From Panacagrimonas sp965216845 (GTDB lineage: Bacteria > Pseudomonadota > Gammaproteobacteria > Nevskiales > Nevskiaceae), in contig OZ244200.1 of NCBI GenBank assembly GCA_965216845.1, positions 930,001 to 994,000 on the forward strand: 64,000 bases of DNA, given 5' to 3'. Below the pieces are notes generated by a model. That model was not told where the DNA came from and did no database searches. It saw nothing but the letters and a program-made list of their open reading frames with translations. Positions 1 to 9,065 of the stretch are shown piece after piece (position 1 is the stretch's first letter; every line of letters begins with the position of its first letter). A program made the position numbers and the translations under genes.

Positions 1-1
1 G

Positions 2-427
2 CAACGCGGCATCGATGAAGTCGCCGATGCCGCCGCAGGGCTGGCGCATCGCGCTCGGGTCTACTTTGAAGAATGGGACGAGCCGATGATTTCCGGCATC
101 GGCTGGGTCTCGGAGCTGATCGGCATTGCTGGCGGACAGGATGTGTTCCCCGAGCTTGCCGCCGAGCACAGTGCCGGCAAGCGCATCATCGACGATCCCG
201 CCGAAGTGGTTCGCCGTGCGCCAGAGTTGATCGTGGGGTCCTGGTGCGGCAAGAAGTTTCGGCCCGAGAAGCTGGCCGGGCGCCCAGGGTGGGCGGTGAT
301 TCCGGCGGTGCGTGATGGCCAGCTCAAGGAGATCAAGTCCTGCGACATCCTGCAGCCAGGGCCGGCGGCGCTGGGCGATGGCTTGCGTCAACTGCATCGC
401 TTGATCGCGGACCTTGCGAGCAGATGA
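2..427 (+). CDS. Cobalamin ABC-type substrate-binding protein, C-terminal part (5' truncated)
   Basis: This frame is open from the window edge to a TGA at 425-427, so only about the last 140 residues are present and no start or signal peptide is visible. The remnant, with EEWDEPMISGIGWVSELIGI, then GGQDVF and a closing helix, reads like the C-lobe of BtuF/FecB-type periplasmic binding proteins that capture corrinoids. Its stop overlaps the cbiB start (ATGA), so it sits at the head of the cobalamin operon, where a B12-binding protein is common in proteobacteria. The corrinoid specificity is inferred mainly from this context; a ferric siderophore binding protein is the alternative. Confidence 0.75.
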   Translation, partial: QRGIDEVADAAAGLAHRARVYFEEWDEPMISGIGWVSELIGIAGGQDVFPELAAEHSAGKRIIDDPAEVVRRAPELIVGSWCGKKFRPEKLAGRPGWAVIPAVRDGQLKEIKSCDILQPGPAALGDGLRQLHRLIADLASR

Positions 428-1323
428 TCGCGGTGTCGATGTCACTGGCGCTGCTGCTGGACTGGTTGCTGGGCGAGCCGCGCCGATGGCATCCGCTGGT
501 CGCTTTCGGTCGCCTGGTGTTGCTGCTGGAGCGGCGACTCTACGCACCGTCACGATGGCGTGGCGCCTGTGGTGTGGTGCTGCTGGCGGTGACGCCTGCG
601 CTGGTGCTCGGCGGGCTGCGTCTGCAACTGGCGCCGGCATGGACCGTCATGCTTGATGTGCTCTTCCTTTATGTGGCGCTTGGGCACCGCAGCCTGCACG
701 ATCATGCGCGCCCGGTCGCGGCGGCATTGGCGGCCGGGGATGAGGATCGCGCGCGCAATCTGGCCGCGCGCATGGTCAGCCGGGATTCGGCGGCGATTGC
801 GCCGGCGGCCGCTGCCACCGAATCCGTTCTGGAGAACGGTAACGACGGCGTGTTTGGTGCACTGTTCTGGTTTGCGCTGCTTGGCGCCCCTGGTGCCTTG
901 TTGTTTCGCCTGGCGAATACGCTCGATGCCATGTGGGGCTACCGAAACGAGCGATTCGAATGTTTTGGATGGGCGGCCGCGCGTTTCGATGACCTGCTGA
1001 ACTGGCCCGGTGCGCGGCTGACGGCCTTGAGTTACGCCCTGTGCGGCAACAGGCGCAAGGCATTGCGCTGCTGGCGCGCGCAAGCACCGTCCTGGGACAG
1101 CCCGAACGCTGGCCCGGTGATGGCCGCGGGAGCCGGCGCGCTCGGCATCGAGCTCGGTGGGCCGGCGCGGTACCAGGGGCAGTGGCACCAGCGGCCGACG
1201 CTGGGTTGCGGTCGCAAGGCGCAAGCGCGCGACATCGAACGTGCGCTGACGCTGGTGCGGCATTCGGTCCTGCTGTGGGTCGTCGTGGCCTGTGTCGTGG
1301 CCGGGGGATGGCCGGATGCTTAG
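424..1323 (+). CDS. cbiB: Adenosylcobinamide-phosphate synthase CbiB (CobD of P. denitrificans)
   Basis: This 299-residue membrane protein joins (R)-1-amino-2-propanol phosphate to adenosylcobyric acid, giving adenosylcobinamide phosphate. The N-terminus LLLDWLLGEPRRWHPLVAFG is the family hallmark (D-x-x-x-G-[DE]-P-x-x-x-HPV). Later signatures include LDAMWGYRNERFECFGWAAAR, with the conserved Y-[KR]-[ND]-x-x-[YF] segment and the following R-x-D-D. Several hydrophobic stretches are spread over the length, as expected for an inner-membrane enzyme. The length is slightly under the usual 310-320 residues. The start overlaps the upstream stop by 4 bases and the end overlaps cobD by 8 bases, indicating tight translational coupling. 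Confidence 0.95.
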   Translation: MIAVSMSLALLLDWLLGEPRRWHPLVAFGRLVLLLERRLYAPSRWRGACGVVLLAVTPALVLGGLRLQLAPAWTVMLDVLFLYVALGHRSLHDHARPVAAALAAGDEDRARNLAARMVSRDSAAIAPAAAATESVLENGNDGVFGALFWFALLGAPGALLFRLANTLDAMWGYRNERFECFGWAAARFDDLLNWPGARLTALSYALCGNRRKALRCWRAQAPSWDSPNAGPVMAAGAGALGIELGGPARYQGQWHQRPTLGCGRKAQARDIERALTLVRHSVLLWVVVACVVAGGWPDA

Positions 1324-2314
1324 TCACGGTGGCCGCGTGCTGGCTGCGAGTCGTCGCTACGGGATTGCACCGGAACATTGGCTCGACCTGTCGACGGGGA
1401 TCAGCCCCTGGTCGTGGCTGGAAGACGCGGCCTTCCAGCCGAGCCTCGAATCATGGGCGGGCCTGCCCGAAGATCAGGACGGCTTGCTGAAAAGTGCATT
1501 GAACTACTATGGCGCGCCGGCATTGCCGGTCGCCGGGAGCCAGGCGGCGATCCAGCTGCTGCCGCGTCTGCGTGCACCGTCCCGCGTCGGCATCCTGACA
1601 CCGACCTACGCCGAACATGCCGAACACTGGCAACGTGCCGGCCATGGCGTGGAAGCCCTCCACGCCAGGCAGCTTGACCAGGCCCTGCCCAGGCTGGACG
1701 TGCTGGTGGTGTGCAACCCGAACAACCCGGATGGACGCCACCTGCGGCGCCGGCATCTGCTCGGTTATGCCGATGCGCTGGCGGCGCGTGGCGGCTGGCT
1801 GGTGGTGGATGAAGCCTTTGCCGACGCAGCGCCGGAACCCTCATTGGCAGGCGACACCCACCGCCCCGGGCTGATCGTGTTGCGCTCATTCGGCAAGTTC
1901 TTTGGGCTGGCGGGTGCGCGGCTGGGCTTCGTGATGTGCCAGGCCTGGATGCGTCGCCGCTTGCGTGAGGCGCTGGGGCCGTGGCATGTCGCCGGCCCAA
2001 CCCGTGAGGTGGCCATCCATGCTCTGGGCGATACCGGCTGGCAGGATCGCCAGGTTCAGCGGTTGAACAGCAGCAGCAGGCGTCTGGCCTGGCTGCTGCA
2101 TGACAATGGTCTGTCGCCCTGCGGTGGCAGCGCGCTGTTCCAGTTCGTGCGTGTCAAGCACGCTCGGGCGCTGGTACACCAGCTGGCCGCACAAGCCATC
2201 CTGGTGCGCGGCTTCCGGGACTGCGAAGGCCTGCGCTTTGGCTTGCCGCGCACCGAGCAGGACTGGTCGCGCTTGCGCAAGGCACTTGCCAGTTGCCAAA
2301 GGCTCGCGGCGTGA
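1316..2314 (+). CDS. cobD: Threonine-phosphate decarboxylase CobD (CobC of P. denitrificans)
   Basis: This PLP enzyme of fold type I (class I/II aminotransferase family, 332 residues) supplies aminopropanol phosphate for the nucleotide loop of cobalamin. The ATG at 1316 was chosen because the protein then begins MLSHGGRVLAASRRYG, the usual start of this family; a GTG at 1292 would add eight unsupported residues. Visible motifs are VVCNPNNPDGR (cofactor-binding NPxNPxG), VVDEAFAD, and LRSFGKFFGLAGARLG, whose lysine forms the Schiff base. It overlaps cbiB upstream, and its stop overlaps the cobQ GTG start. The pairing with CbiB fits the pathway directly. Confidence 0.93.
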   Translation: MLSHGGRVLAASRRYGIAPEHWLDLSTGISPWSWLEDAAFQPSLESWAGLPEDQDGLLKSALNYYGAPALPVAGSQAAIQLLPRLRAPSRVGILTPTYAEHAEHWQRAGHGVEALHARQLDQALPRLDVLVVCNPNNPDGRHLRRRHLLGYADALAARGGWLVVDEAFADAAPEPSLAGDTHRPGLIVLRSFGKFFGLAGARLGFVMCQAWMRRRLREALGPWHVAGPTREVAIHALGDTGWQDRQVQRLNSSSRRLAWLLHDNGLSPCGGSALFQFVRVKHARALVHQLAAQAILVRGFRDCEGLRFGLPRTEQDWSRLRKALASCQRLAA

Positions 2315-3789
2315 ACGCCGGCGCGCTCATGATCCAGGGCACGACCTCGGATGCAGGCAAGTCCACCCTGGTGGCCGGATTGTGCCGGGTGCTGGTGCGG
2401 CGTGGTCTGGCGGTGGCGCCGTTCAAGCCGCAGAACATGGCCCTGAATTCTGCGGTGACCGATGATGGCGGCGAGATCGGTCGAGCGCAGGCGCTTCAGG
2501 CTCAGGCGGCGCGGATTGCCGCAACCACGGATATGAATCCGATCCTGCTCAAGCCCAATTCCGACACCGGCGCGCAAGTGATCGTGCAGGGACGGGCCAT
2601 TGGCAACCGCCAGGCAGGCGACTACCAGGGGTACAAGCGCCGGGCCATGCGGTTTGTCATGGCGTCGTTCTCGCGCCTGAGCCAGACCTATGGCTGTGTC
2701 CTGGTCGAGGGCGCCGGTTCTCCGGCAGAGATCAACCTGCGCAAGGACGACATCGCCAACATGGGCTTTGCCGAGGCGGCAGACTGCCCGGTCATCCTGG
2801 TGGCAGACATTGATCGCGGCGGCGTTTTCGCGCACCTGGTGGGCACGCTCGAACTCCTCAGCGAATCGGAACGGGCGCGCATCCGGGGCTTCGTCATCAA
2901 CCGTTTCCGGGGCGACCTTTCGCTGCTCGAATCTGGCCTGGCTTGGCTGGCACAGCGAACCGGCAAGCCTGTGCTCGGCGTTCTGCCCTACCTGCATGAC
3001 TTGCAGCTGGATGCCGAAGATGCGATCCGGGTCGAGCAAGCGCACAAACCCGACAACGGCCTGCGCGTGGTGGTACCGGTACTGCCGCGCATCAGCAATC
3101 ACACCGATTTCGACCCATTGCTGTGTCATCCACAGGTCACGTTTCATTGGGTCAGGCTCGGTCAGACGCCGCCGCCAGCCGACCTGATCATTCTGCCCGG
3201 CAGCAAGAGTGTGCGCGCCGACCTGTCGCTGCTGCGCGCCAATGGTTGGGAAAATCATCTTCGCCATCATCTGCGTTACGGCGGCAAGCTCATCGGCATT
3301 TGTGGTGGCATGCAGATGCTGGGCCGGACCATCGCGGACCCGCTGGGGATTGAATCCTCCCCCGGCGAGAGTCCTGGCTTCGGCTGGCTGGATCTCGACA
3401 CCCGAATCAAGACGGACAAACAGTTGAGGCGAGTTCGTGGTCATTGCCAACTGCCTGGTCAACCGCTCATTGGCGGCTATGAGATTCATGCGGGGATCAG
3501 TACCGGCCCCGCGTTGGCGCAAGCATTTGCCAGGTTCACAAGCCATGTCGATGGGGCGATTTCCGCCGACAATCAGATCATCGGCACCTACCTGCACGGC
3601 CTGTTCGACACCGCCACGGCGCTGCCGGCCCTGCTGGCATGGGCAGGGCTGCAAGACGCCGAACCCTTCGACCAGGACGACCTGCGCGAAGCATCGCTGG
3701 AACGGCTTGCCGACGCCATCGAGCAGCATCTTGATGTCCCCAGGATTCTTTCCTTGCTGACGCCGGGGGCGGACGCATGCGCACGCTGA
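2311..3789 (+). CDS. cobQ: Cobyric acid synthase CobQ/CbiP
   Basis: This is the glutamine-dependent amidotransferase (492 residues) that amidates four peripheral carboxylates of adenosylcobyrinic acid a,c-diamide. The N-terminal half is a P-loop synthetase domain (IQGTTSDAGKSTLVAGLC, then PFKPQNMALNS), and the C-terminal half is a class I glutaminase with LIGICGGMQMLG holding the nucleophilic Cys. A late GYEIHAG and the TYLHGLFD histidine also match the family. A GTG at 2311 overlapping the cobD stop (GTGA) is the likely start; an ATG at 2329 would also keep the P-loop. The length is normal for the family. It overlaps cobU by 13 bases. Confidence 0.95.
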   Translation: MNAGALMIQGTTSDAGKSTLVAGLCRVLVRRGLAVAPFKPQNMALNSAVTDDGGEIGRAQALQAQAARIAATTDMNPILLKPNSDTGAQVIVQGRAIGNRQAGDYQGYKRRAMRFVMASFSRLSQTYGCVLVEGAGSPAEINLRKDDIANMGFAEAADCPVILVADIDRGGVFAHLVGTLELLSESERARIRGFVINRFRGDLSLLESGLAWLAQRTGKPVLGVLPYLHDLQLDAEDAIRVEQAHKPDNGLRVVVPVLPRISNHTDFDPLLCHPQVTFHWVRLGQTPPPADLIILPGSKSVRADLSLLRANGWENHLRHHLRYGGKLIGICGGMQMLGRTIADPLGIESSPGESPGFGWLDLDTRIKTDKQLRRVRGHCQLPGQPLIGGYEIHAGISTGPALAQAFARFTSHVDGAISADNQIIGTYLHGLFDTATALPALLAWAGLQDAEPFDQDDLREASLERLADAIEQHLDVPRILSLLTPGADACAR

Positions 3790-4301
3790 TCCTCGGCGGC
3801 GTTCGCTCTGGAAAGAGCCGGCTGGCCGAGCGTCTGGCAATGAACAGCGGTCGATCGGTGATCTATATCGCCACTGCTCAGGCCGGCGACGACGCCGAAC
3901 TGGCGGCGCGCATCCACACCCACCGATTGCATCGTCCGGCACATTGGCGAACCGTCGAGGCGCCGATTCAACTGGCCCACGCCATCCACGAGAGCACCGC
4001 GCAAGGCCATTGCGTGCTGGTGGATTGCCTGACGCTGTGGCTGACCAATCTGCTGTGCGCCGAGTCACCATCGACATTGCCGCGCGAGCGGGGCGCGCTG
4101 CTGGAAGCCATTGAGGCATGTCGTGGCGAGCTGATTCTGGTCGGCAACGAAACCGGCCTGGGGGTGGTTCCCATGGGCGCGCTGTCGCGGCGCTTCGTGG
4201 ATGAGGCTGGCATTTTGCACCAGAGGCTGGCCACGCATTGCGAGCGCGTGCTGTTCTGCGCTGCGGGGATTCCGTTGGCCCTGAAAGGACGCATCGAGTG
4301 A
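3777..4301 (+). CDS. cobU: Adenosylcobinamide kinase / adenosylcobinamide-phosphate guanylyltransferase
   Basis: This 174-residue bifunctional enzyme phosphorylates adenosylcobinamide and then transfers GMP, giving adenosylcobinamide-GDP. It starts with the P-loop LILGGVRSGKSRLAER; YIATAQAGD, the H-x-x-R-P-x-x-W segment (HRPAHWRTVEAP) and VDCLTLWLTNLL are all hallmarks of CobU/CobP. The GNETGLGVVP motif with a late D-x-x-G-x-L-x-Q (DEAGILHQRLA) completes the family pattern. It lies between cobQ (13-base overlap) and cobT (GTGA overlap), so the order follows the reaction order. Confidence 0.95.
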   Translation: MRTLILGGVRSGKSRLAERLAMNSGRSVIYIATAQAGDDAELAARIHTHRLHRPAHWRTVEAPIQLAHAIHESTAQGHCVLVDCLTLWLTNLLCAESPSTLPRERGALLEAIEACRGELILVGNETGLGVVPMGALSRRFVDEAGILHQRLATHCERVLFCAAGIPLALKGRIE

Positions 4302-5380
4302 ATCAACCGCACTGGTTGAACGCGCCGATTCCTGCGCCGGATCCGAAGTTCGAGCGGGCGGCGATCGATCGGCAGGCCCGCCTGACCAAGCCCGCCGGCT
4401 CGCTGGGACGACTCGAGCGCATCGCCGTCAGACTGGCCGCCCTGCAAGGCACCGAGCGGCCACGGGCCGAGCGCGTTCACATCAGCATTTTCGCCGCCGA
4501 CCACGGTGTCGCGCAGGAAGGTGTGTCAGCCTTTGCGCAGTCGGTCACCGCGCAAATGATCAACAATTTTGCGTCCGGAGGCGCGGCCATCAGCGTTCTG
4601 GCAAGACAGCTTGATGCTCCGCTCGAAGTGATCAATCTGGGCACCGTCGCCGAGGTGGCGCGGAGTCGCATCGTGCGCAGCCACGTCATTGCCTCGGGCA
4701 CCGCCAATCTGGTCAGCCAGCCAGCGATGAGCATGGAGCAATGCGTTCGGGCGCTGGAGGCGGGGCGCCAGGCCGCTTGGCGCGCCTTCTCGTCTGGTGC
4801 CGAGCTGTTCATCGGCGGCGAGATGGGCATTGCCAATACCACATCATCATCGGCGCTGGCCGCTGCGCTCATTCGGTTGCCAGCCGACCGGCTGGTCGGC
4901 CCCGGCACCGGGCTCGATCATGAATCGCTGCAACGCAAGGCCGATGTCATCGACAAGGCGCTCAGGCGTCATGCGCGGTATTGCGAGCAGCCCCTGGAGG
5001 CACTGCGCCGACTCGGAGGCTTCGAGATCGCCGCGCTGGTGGGGGCTTACCTGAGCAGCGCACAGCAAGGGGTCGCATCGCTGGTGGACGGTTTCATCAG
5101 CAGCGTCGCGGCCCTGTGCGCGCTGCGAATCTCCCCCGAACTGGCGCCATGGCTGATCCATTCGCATCAATCGGCTGAACCCGGCCACGCGATTGTGCTG
5201 CAAGCCATGAACGCCCAGCCCTTGCTGCAACTCGACATGCGCCTTGGCGAAGCCAGCGGGGCGGCAATCGCCATGCCCTTGCTTCAATCCGCCTGTGCCT
5301 TGCATTGCCAAATGGCGACCTTCGACGAAGCGGGGGTTTGCAACAGCCTTGCATCGGGCGAGGCTGAGCCGGGCCATTGA
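4298..5380 (+). CDS. cobT: Nicotinate-nucleotide--dimethylbenzimidazole phosphoribosyltransferase CobT
   Basis: This 360-residue enzyme activates the lower ligand by making alpha-ribazole phosphate from DMB and nicotinate mononucleotide. The GTG at 4298 overlaps the cobU stop and gives the usual family start. It contains the early LTKPAGSLGRLE motif, the FAADHGVAQEGVSAF loop, GGEMGIANTTSSSAL, and the C-terminal RLGEASGAAIAMPLL, whose glutamate is the catalytic base. It is the last gene of the operon seen here. The partner genes cobS (cobalamin synthase) and cobC (phosphatase) are not in the window. Confidence 0.95.
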   Translation: MNQPHWLNAPIPAPDPKFERAAIDRQARLTKPAGSLGRLERIAVRLAALQGTERPRAERVHISIFAADHGVAQEGVSAFAQSVTAQMINNFASGGAAISVLARQLDAPLEVINLGTVAEVARSRIVRSHVIASGTANLVSQPAMSMEQCVRALEAGRQAAWRAFSSGAELFIGGEMGIANTTSSSALAAALIRLPADRLVGPGTGLDHESLQRKADVIDKALRRHARYCEQPLEALRRLGGFEIAALVGAYLSSAQQGVASLVDGFISSVAALCALRISPELAPWLIHSHQSAEPGHAIVLQAMNAQPLLQLDMRLGEASGAAIAMPLLQSACALHCQMATFDEAGVCNSLASGEAEPGH

Positions 5381-5523
5381 TTGGCCGCGCACCCCCGCTT
5401 TGGTGCGGGTCGCCTTCACATCCAGAGGACTGCGGCAATGGCCCTGGTCTGGACTGGCTTGCCCTGGGCATGTTCGATTGCCTGCTCAAGCCCGGCTTTC
5501 GCAACCCTCATGAACTATTCGGG

Positions 5524-6102
5524 CTAGGGTTTCGGGTCGGGGGCCTGCAACCATGACGGGGTGGCATTTTCCGGGTTTTGCAGCAACTCAAGGGTTTTTT
5601 GCCGCATGTCGGGGCCGAACGCCTCGCCGTAGCCGTGGTAGACCATCATCGTGCGCCCTTGCGGGTTGAGAATATAAGTCGCCGGCAGGCGCCACACACC
5701 ATACATTTTGGAGGCGATGCCCAGCATGTCGCTGATCACTGGGTAATCCACCGGATACCGTTCGAGAAAGGCTTTGGCGTGATCCAGGTCATGATCCATG
5801 CCCACCCCCAGAATTTCGAAACGATCACCCATGCCCATGGCGTGAATCTCCTTGCGAAGCTGATTCAACTCCGGCATGGCGATAATGCATGGGCCACAAA
5901 AGGATGCCCAGAAATCCACGATCACCACTTTGCCGCGCAGCTCGGACAGGCGGGCCGGTTCGCCACTGAGCGCAACGCCGCCAATATCCGGCGCCATATC
6001 GCCCGGACCAATGCCCTGAGCGGGCGCAGTGGTGTTGGCGCCGGTGGCCGCCACCGGGCCGAACCAGCACAGGCACAATATCAACAGCGTTGGCAAGCGC
6101 AT
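5524..6102 (-). CDS. TlpA/ResA-like periplasmic thioredoxin-fold protein
   Basis: The ATG at 6102 gives a 192-residue protein that begins with a typical signal peptide (MRLPTLLILCLCWFGPVAA). It is followed by an AhpC/TSA-redoxin domain with GKVVIVDFWASFCGPC, whose CxxC (FCGPC) is the redox pair, and by WRLPATYILNPQG with the cis-proline. A longer frame reaches upstream to 6240, but it carries no further domain and would bury the signal. Family members keep periplasmic thiols reduced, for example during cytochrome c maturation. No cytochrome c genes are adjacent, so the substrate is unknown. It is transcribed divergently from the phosphatase at 6188. Confidence 0.85.
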   Translation of the reverse strand: MRLPTLLILCLCWFGPVAATGANTTAPAQGIGPGDMAPDIGGVALSGEPARLSELRGKVVIVDFWASFCGPCIIAMPELNQLRKEIHAMGMGDRFEILGVGMDHDLDHAKAFLERYPVDYPVISDMLGIASKMYGVWRLPATYILNPQGRTMMVYHGYGEAFGPDMRQKTLELLQNPENATPSWLQAPDPKP

Positions 6103-6187
6103 TGAGAACAATCGTGTTCCGAGCCGAACCCCGGAGCATAACCGCTGACGGCTGCAGCCGCCGCAATAAACCAAAGCAAACCGGTTG

Positions 6188-6841
6188 ATGAGCACTCTTA
6201 TTCTGTTACGACACGGGCAGGCCGCCTTCGGCGCCGACAACTACGATCAACTTTCCGATCTGGGGCAGCGCCAGGCGGTGGCGACCGGCGCGTTCTGGAA
6301 GGCGCGGGAAACAAAATTCTCCCGCGTGATCACCGGGCCGCGCCATCGGCATGTACGCACCGCCGAGCTGGCCTTGCGTCATATTGATCACCCGGTTCCG
6401 CAAGTGCACCCGTTACTGGACGAATTTTCCGAGGGCAGCGCCATTCTGGCCGCGGCCCGTGCAAGGACCGGGCAAGACCCACCGGATCGGCGTGCCCGCT
6501 TGCAGCGCTATGGCGAGCAGATCGGCGATTGGAGCCGTGGAGCGGCGCAGATGCCGGGCGTTCCCAGCGCCGCTGATTTTCGCGCGCGCGTCGCCAAATG
6601 CCTGCAGGAAATCACATCGTCGGATACCCCGTCGCAAAACGTACTGGCGGTGACTTCCGCCGGCGTGATTGCGGCGGCGGCGGTTGAGTTGCTGGGTTTG
6701 CCGGATTCGATGATGGCGGACCTGATGCGCCTGATTCGCAACTGTGCCATCAGTGAAATTCTGTTTGACGCGCGCCGCCGCAGCCTGCTGAGCTTCAACG
6801 GCGCCAGCCACCTGCCACCGGCGCTGCTTTCCCTGATCTGA
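6188..6841 (+). CDS. Histidine phosphatase (phosphoglycerate mutase-like) family protein
   Basis: This 217-residue protein opens with TLILLRHGQAAFG, the RHG phosphohistidine motif of the histidine phosphatase superfamily. The second conserved stretch is VITGPRHRHVRTAEL, and VLAVTSAGVIAAAA corresponds to the late catalytic segment, although the usual GH there reads TSAG, so the second catalytic histidine is not obvious. Proximity to the cobalamin operon raises the idea of alpha-ribazole phosphatase (CobC), but the TlpA-like gene separates them and nothing in the sequence is CobC-specific. The ATG at 6188 was preferred to the TTG three bases earlier. Confidence 0.75.
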   Translation: MSTLILLRHGQAAFGADNYDQLSDLGQRQAVATGAFWKARETKFSRVITGPRHRHVRTAELALRHIDHPVPQVHPLLDEFSEGSAILAAARARTGQDPPDRRARLQRYGEQIGDWSRGAAQMPGVPSAADFRARVAKCLQEITSSDTPSQNVLAVTSAGVIAAAAVELLGLPDSMMADLMRLIRNCAISEILFDARRRSLLSFNGASHLPPALLSLI

Positions 6842-6956
6842 GCGCTGATCGCCGATGGCGCCCCGCGCCTGCATGATGTCCGAGGTCAGTGTTTCCCTAA
6901 GCTGCCTGCGGTCAAGGGATGGCATCCATCTCGTCCTGGACCCGTTGTCCCATGGG

Positions 6957-8195
6957 TTATTGCCTTTGCGTGGCGATGACGTTCACATTCACGGTGATGT
7001 CTCTGGAAACCCATTCGGCTTTGGGGTCGGATGCCATTCCCATGTCGACCGCCGTGCGATCGACAATCACCTCGCCGGAAATTCGGGCCTGCCCGTCGGC
7101 GAACGCCAGCCGCAGCGGGCCAACATCGACGGCGTGCTGCTTGATGCGCAAGCTGCCATATAGCAACCAGGCGTTGCCTTCGGCTTCAATGCGGTCTGTT
7201 TGGTAATGCGCCACGGGGTGGTTGGCGACGTCAAACCACTCTGTTTCGCGCAGGGTTTCGTCGTTCAGGGCAACGCCGGTGCTGGCCGAGGCGGTTTCAA
7301 TCTCCGCTGAGATGTCAGAGGCGCGCGGATCATCGGTATCGATCAGCAAACGCGCCTGCCAGCGCCCGAAGCGGCCATCAAAGCCAACGCCGGCGTTGCT
7401 GCCGGCAAACGCGATTGCGCTTTGCGATGGATCAATCGCCCACCCGTCCGCACTGGCGCCGATGCCGCCGGTTTGGGCGACGGCGGTGTTGGCCGCTGCC
7501 GGCATCAGCAAAGCAATGGCCACGGCTGCGCTTGCCGCCAGTACAGCGCCCAGGCCGAGTGACAGCACCAGTGTTCGCATTGGGTTGTTGTCCTTGTTTT
7601 TGCTCAGCGCGGGAATCATGCGTGAGGCAACCTCGTCCTTGTCAGCAAACTGATGTTTGAACGCAGCCGCCACATGCAAGATCAACAACAGCATGCTGGC
7701 GAAGGCGGTGAGTTCGTGCGCGCTCAGCGCCGACGCCGACCACTGCTGTCGAACGGAATCAGGGGTGGTATCGAGCCAAAACAGGTGCGGCACCTCGAAC
7801 AGTCCGAACCACAGCGTCGGCACATTGAGCGCCGAGTCACCGCGCCATTGCGCCGACACGTAAACCCAGCCGCTGAGCGGGATGGCGATCATCAGCAGAT
7901 AAAACAGCCAGTGGGTGGCATGCGCGGCGATGCGCGCCCAGCCTGGCATGTGCGCGGGCAGGGGCGGTGGCGGATGCGACAGTCGCCAGGCCAGCCGCAG
8001 CAGGCTCAACAACAGCACCGTCAAGCCGATGGACTTGTGCAGCTGATAGGCCGCCACCGCCCGCGCCTGCGAAGCGGCCTGCTCGATGGCGGCGTGCATC
8101 CACAGGCCAATGCCGAAGTTGCCGATGATGGCGACCGCGATCGCCCAGTGCAGGACGATGGCGATGGCGGTGTATTGGCGGGTCGCGGCACGCAT
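6957..8195 (-). CDS. Cytochrome b561 - YceI domain fusion protein
   Basis: Residues 1-~190 form a four-helix cytochrome b561 domain with heme-ligand-type histidines (IAIVLHWAIAVAII, QLHKSIGLTVLL, ATHWLFYLLMI, LLLILHVAAAFKHQF). A further hydrophobic segment near residue 210 leads to a YceI-like lipocalin domain (~250-412) with DGWAIDPSQSAIAFAG and FDGRFGRW. Known b561 proteins pass electrons between quinols and periplasmic acceptors, and YceI domains bind long isoprenoid chains such as ubiquinone, so a periplasmic quinone-redox role is plausible but inferred. It lies 17 bases after a second YceI gene, almost certainly in the same operon. Confidence 0.85.
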   Translation of the reverse strand: MRAATRQYTAIAIVLHWAIAVAIIGNFGIGLWMHAAIEQAASQARAVAAYQLHKSIGLTVLLLSLLRLAWRLSHPPPPLPAHMPGWARIAAHATHWLFYLLMIAIPLSGWVYVSAQWRGDSALNVPTLWFGLFEVPHLFWLDTTPDSVRQQWSASALSAHELTAFASMLLLILHVAAAFKHQFADKDEVASRMIPALSKNKDNNPMRTLVLSLGLGAVLAASAAVAIALLMPAAANTAVAQTGGIGASADGWAIDPSQSAIAFAGSNAGVGFDGRFGRWQARLLIDTDDPRASDISAEIETASASTGVALNDETLRETEWFDVANHPVAHYQTDRIEAEGNAWLLYGSLRIKQHAVDVGPLRLAFADGQARISGEVIVDRTAVDMGMASDPKAEWVSRDITVNVNVIATQRQ

Positions 8196-8212
8196 CGGCC
8201 AGTGGGCCGGTT

Positions 8213-8935
8213 TCAGTCTGCCTGTTGGAACTCGCCCTCAAAGCGCACGGTCACGGCGTCGCCAATCAACGGTGGCTGCAACAGGTGGTTCATGCCGAAG
8301 GCCGAACGTTGCAGCGTGCCTTGCGCGGAAAAGCCGATGGCCGCCTTGCCGGTGAATGGATGTTTTTCTGTCGCCCCGACGATACTGGCGTTCAATTCCA
8401 GCGGCCTGGTCACGCCCAGCATGCTGAGGTCGCCGACGATGTGATAGGCGCCGGGGCCGCGCTGTTCCACCTTGGTGGATTCAAAGCTGATCTGCGCAAA
8501 CTCCCCGGCGTTGAAAAACTTGGGGCTTTGCGCCAGATCTTCATTCCAGCTCTGGTACGGGGATTCCTGGTGGGTCGCCTTGTAGTCGCCGGGGTAATCG
8601 GTGCGGATGGAGGTCGGGTCCACCGTCACCTTGACCGACGATTTCCCCGGATTTTCCGGATCCAGTACCAATTGCACGTCGTAGTCGGCAAAGCGCGCCA
8701 CGTAGTTCGACAGGCCCAGGTGGTTCACGGTGAAGCTCAGGCTGGCGTGGGTCGGGTCCAGCGCATAGGTTCCGGTCGGCACCGGGATGGCCGGGGCGTC
8801 AGCAACCGTAGATGTTTCTGCATCGGCGGTTTCGGCTTCGGGTTCTGATTGACCGGTCGGCGGTGTGGATTCGGAACAGGCCGCCAATAGCAACAGGGAC
8901 GCAAAAATGGGACTCGCGTAATGCAAACGTTTCAT
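8213..8935 (-). CDS. YceI-family lipoprotein
   Basis: The ATG at 8935 gives a 240-residue protein with a lipoprotein signal (FASLLLLAACSES, lipobox LAAC), then an acidic, low-complexity linker rich in E, T and A, and a YceI lipocalin domain (TGTYALDPTHASLSFTVNHLG, later FTGKAAIGFSAQGTLQRSAFGM). The F-x-R-S-x-F-G-M ending is a strong YceI hallmark. YceI proteins bind polyisoprenoids in a beta-barrel pocket in the periplasm. It precedes the b561-YceI fusion in the same direction, so the pair may shuttle and oxidise the same quinone-like ligand. The longer open frame to 9082 has no signal peptide at its start. Confidence 0.88.
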   Translation of the reverse strand: MKRLHYASPIFASLLLLAACSESTPPTGQSEPEAETADAETSTVADAPAIPVPTGTYALDPTHASLSFTVNHLGLSNYVARFADYDVQLVLDPENPGKSSVKVTVDPTSIRTDYPGDYKATHQESPYQSWNEDLAQSPKFFNAGEFAQISFESTKVEQRGPGAYHIVGDLSMLGVTRPLELNASIVGATEKHPFTGKAAIGFSAQGTLQRSAFGMNHLLQPPLIGDAVTVRFEGEFQQAD

Positions 8936-9065
8936 GACATCTCCCAGGTCATGGTCAAGCCACCATCGCGGAGCTTGAGCCGTTCGTATGAAATTCGAAT
9001 TGATATAACTCAATGCCACGGAAAGATGACGCTTTCGTGGCGTTGCGTTTGGGCCGGCGCAGCCC

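Noticed and set aside
2056..4119. 687-codon open frame on the minus strand opposite cobD/cobQ/cobU
   Set aside because: It is antisense to three well-recognised cobalamin genes and has no family motif; long antisense frames are common in GC-rich DNA.
6188..6841. Alpha-ribazole phosphatase (CobC) for the cobalamin pathway
   Set aside because: Only the general RHG motif is present, the gene is separated from the cob operon by an opposite-strand gene, and no CobC-specific residues were seen.
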